A stretch of DNA of 64,000 bases, from the NCBI GenBank assembly GCA_022822405.1, contig JAJEBT010000149.1:51245-115244 (forward strand). The letters are read 5' to 3'. The notes under the pieces were generated by a model. That model saw only the letters and a list, made by a program, of their open reading frames with translations, was not told where the DNA came from and ran no database searches. Positions 62,824-64,000 of the stretch are shown here, one piece after another (the stretch's first letter is position 1; the number at the start of each line of letters is the position of its first letter). A program made the translations under genes and the position numbers. This DNA comes from Alphaproteobacteria bacterium. GTDB taxonomy: Bacteria; Pseudomonadota; Alphaproteobacteria; MPNO01; UBA830.

Positions 62824-63199
62824 GAGTCGTGGCACGGGCGGGCTGTGCCGGTGCTACCGCGGGAGACCGCGCCGATGCCGGACACTGCCGAGCGGCGTAT
62901 AGTTGAGACCCTCGCGGAAGCCGAAACACCGTTCTCGCAGCACCGACCAGAGGGCGTGTTGCCATCCGGGCGACCACCCGCGCGGCTGCTCGATGGACGT
63001 CCATGCGCGAACGATGTATCGGGTGTGTGAACAAACCGCTGCAGGATATCGTCAATCCGCTTCATGACCGCTCAAGTATTTGGGCGATGAAAGCCATTGT
63101 GCTGCCAGCTTTTAGTCCGAGCGGCGCTTGAGTGGCGGTGCCCGCCGCGCACTTGCGGAGATAGTTCCCGAACCGTCGCGTAGCTTCAGGGCGGCACAA
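62824..63199. other. Gene-free stretch after hicA
   Basis: No credible gene is seen. A start near 63088 gives MKAIVLPAFSPSGA and then stops; it resembles the first residues of zinc-less quinone oxidoreductases and could be a relic, but is too short to claim. No terminator with a T-run is visible. Confidence 0.35.
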
Positions 63200-63764
63200 T
63201 TAAACGGGCCGCAACCGCAACCCGAAGAATTCGTCGTAATCGCTCCGGTCTACAACGAGCGCTATGGCATAGGAGCCGGATGCATGGCGGAATAGCTGAA
63301 CGTCGCGGACATGCGGCTGTCTTGCCAAAAGATCACGAGCCCCTTTAGGATCCGTCCCTTGGGGCAACACAAAGACTAGCCGCCAAGGGCCGTCCTGTCC
63401 CAGCGGTGCCGGCACGTATGCTCGTTGCTGTGAAAACTGGCCGTCTCCATCCCGCGCACCACCGAAATCCGGCCAATCCGCTCGACCAGCGGATCCAGTG
63501 CAGCAGCAAAGGACCGCGCTGCCGTTTCCTCCGAAATCGGGCTGTAGTCGCGCCAGTCGTTTTTTTCGGCGCCCTTCGGCACCAGATCGATGCCTTCTTC
63601 GACTGCCCGGCCATTGCGGCAGAAATCGAGCAGGTTGAAATATTGCCCAACGCGCACGTGGTGCGCCCGTAGATTCAGGCTCTGCTTGGGCTCATAATAA
63701 CGCCCAGATTTTTGGCGCCTTCAGGCTTGTAGGTGACACACACGAATTCAGTCGCGGCAGCCAT
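63200..63764 (-). pseudogene. Frame-broken gene of unknown family
   Basis: Three successive frames on the minus strand join into one plausible protein. The first begins MAAATEFVCVTYKPEGAKNLG (ATG at 63764). A shift then gives GRYYEPKQSLNLRAHHVRVGQYFN and VEEGIDLVPKGAEKNDWRDY. A second shift near 63430 leads to DGQFSQQRAYVPAPLGQDG, PWRLVFVLPQGTDPKGARD and a normal end DRSDYDEFFGLRLRPV. Codon use stays coding-like through the joins. I do not recognise the family. Sequencing errors could explain the shifts, but the neighbourhood is rich in insertions, so decay is more likely. Confidence 0.5.
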
Positions 63765-63923
63765 CGATGGCCTCAATATCCATCACTGCTTTTCTCAGAT
63801 CACGTCCTCTTTTTTCATGCCCACCAGTCTGTAGAGTGCGATATCCACCGTCGCCTCGCCCCTAGTCTTGTGTAACGATATTTGTTATCAAAGGAGTGAA
63901 CGACACCGGCGGGAGGCGGTTGG

Positions 63924-64000
63924 ATGAGAGGCAAAGCGGTTGAAGTTGTGCTGAGCGCGGAGGAGCGCGAGTTTCTTGAAGCGCATGTGCGAAAGCACAA
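63924..64000 (+). mobile_element. IS630-type transposase, N-terminal start (cut by window end)
   Basis: The visible 25 codons read MRGKAVEVVLSAEEREFLEA and continue HVRKHK, the typical opening of IS630-family transposases in alphaproteobacteria (helix-turn-helix start, VxLSxEER motif). GGGAGG lies seven bases before the ATG. Upstream, at about 63872-63888, GTAAC / GTTAT form an imperfect inverted repeat that may belong to the element end. The rest lies outside the window. Confidence 0.6.

Noticed and set aside
63088..63132. Short frame MKAIVLPAFSPSGA as quinone oxidoreductase relic
   Set aside because: Fourteen codons are too few to distinguish from chance.

Overview
This 64 kb window looks like chromosomal DNA of a GC-rich alphaproteobacterium. 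The evidence is high GC with GC-skewed third codon positions, the order infA-maf-rng-yacG with a nearby tRNA-Phe, a zur-led zinc operon, a livHMGF set followed by a DUF6867 gene, and many TctABC, BMP and CoxL-type catabolic modules. This combination is typical of Hyphomicrobiales or Rhodospirillales relatives, but the genus cannot be named from sequence alone.

Layout. 1-6.4 kb is housekeeping: the end of argC, a gamma-carbonic anhydrase homologue, an AhpD-like protein, infA, maf, rng and yacG. A vapBC toxin-antitoxin pair and a gene-poor stretch follow, then tRNA-Phe. 6.5-12 kb is a minus-strand operon for an unknown substrate (GST, ACMSD-like amidohydrolase, amidase, CoxL-type molybdenum hydroxylase). 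12.4-15.8 kb is a compact zinc-uptake operon, zur-small membrane ORF-znuC-znuB-znuA. 15.9-16.2 kb holds a decayed IS256 transposase. 17-24 kb is an aromatic-acid gene group (FAH hydrolase, cupin, GST, pobA, SCP-type thiolase, acyl-CoA ligase), with a divergent beta-hydroxyacid dehydrogenase. 25-28.3 kb is a marR-emrA-emrB efflux operon. 28.6-33.7 kb is a tripartite carboxylate transporter with fused TctA-TctB, followed by an arylsulfotransferase-like gene. 34-43.4 kb carries a DUF1989 gene, a complete Liv ABC transporter, a TPP enzyme and a cyclase. 43.5-45.1 kb is hipBA. 45.3-49.7 kb has an SDR, a 4,5-dihydroxyphthalate-decarboxylase-like protein, a Rieske oxygenase and a BKACE enzyme.

The most interesting region is 50-61.7 kb. 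On the minus strand, nadC is followed five bases later by one gene that fuses a ribose-1,5-bisphosphate kinase (PhnN) to an AMP/thymidine-phosphorylase domain. Divergent from it is a BMP-type (nucleoside class) ABC transporter operon. That operon runs on into an amidohydrolase, a small alpha/beta-barrel protein, a PuuE/NodB-like deacetylase, a RidA homologue and a second DUF1989 protein. A reasonable hypothesis is uptake of a nucleoside or heterocycle, phosphorolysis of its nucleotide to ribose-1,5-bisphosphate, conversion to PRPP, and use of PRPP by the neighbouring phosphoribosyltransferase. The second operon would degrade the released ring.

The right end (61.7-64 kb) is accessory DNA: a hicBA module with an N-terminally extended antitoxin, a frame-broken gene of unknown family, and the start of an IS630-type transposase running off the window. 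Three toxin-antitoxin modules and two transposase traces show repeated insertion, but no prophage, integrase or CRISPR array is visible.
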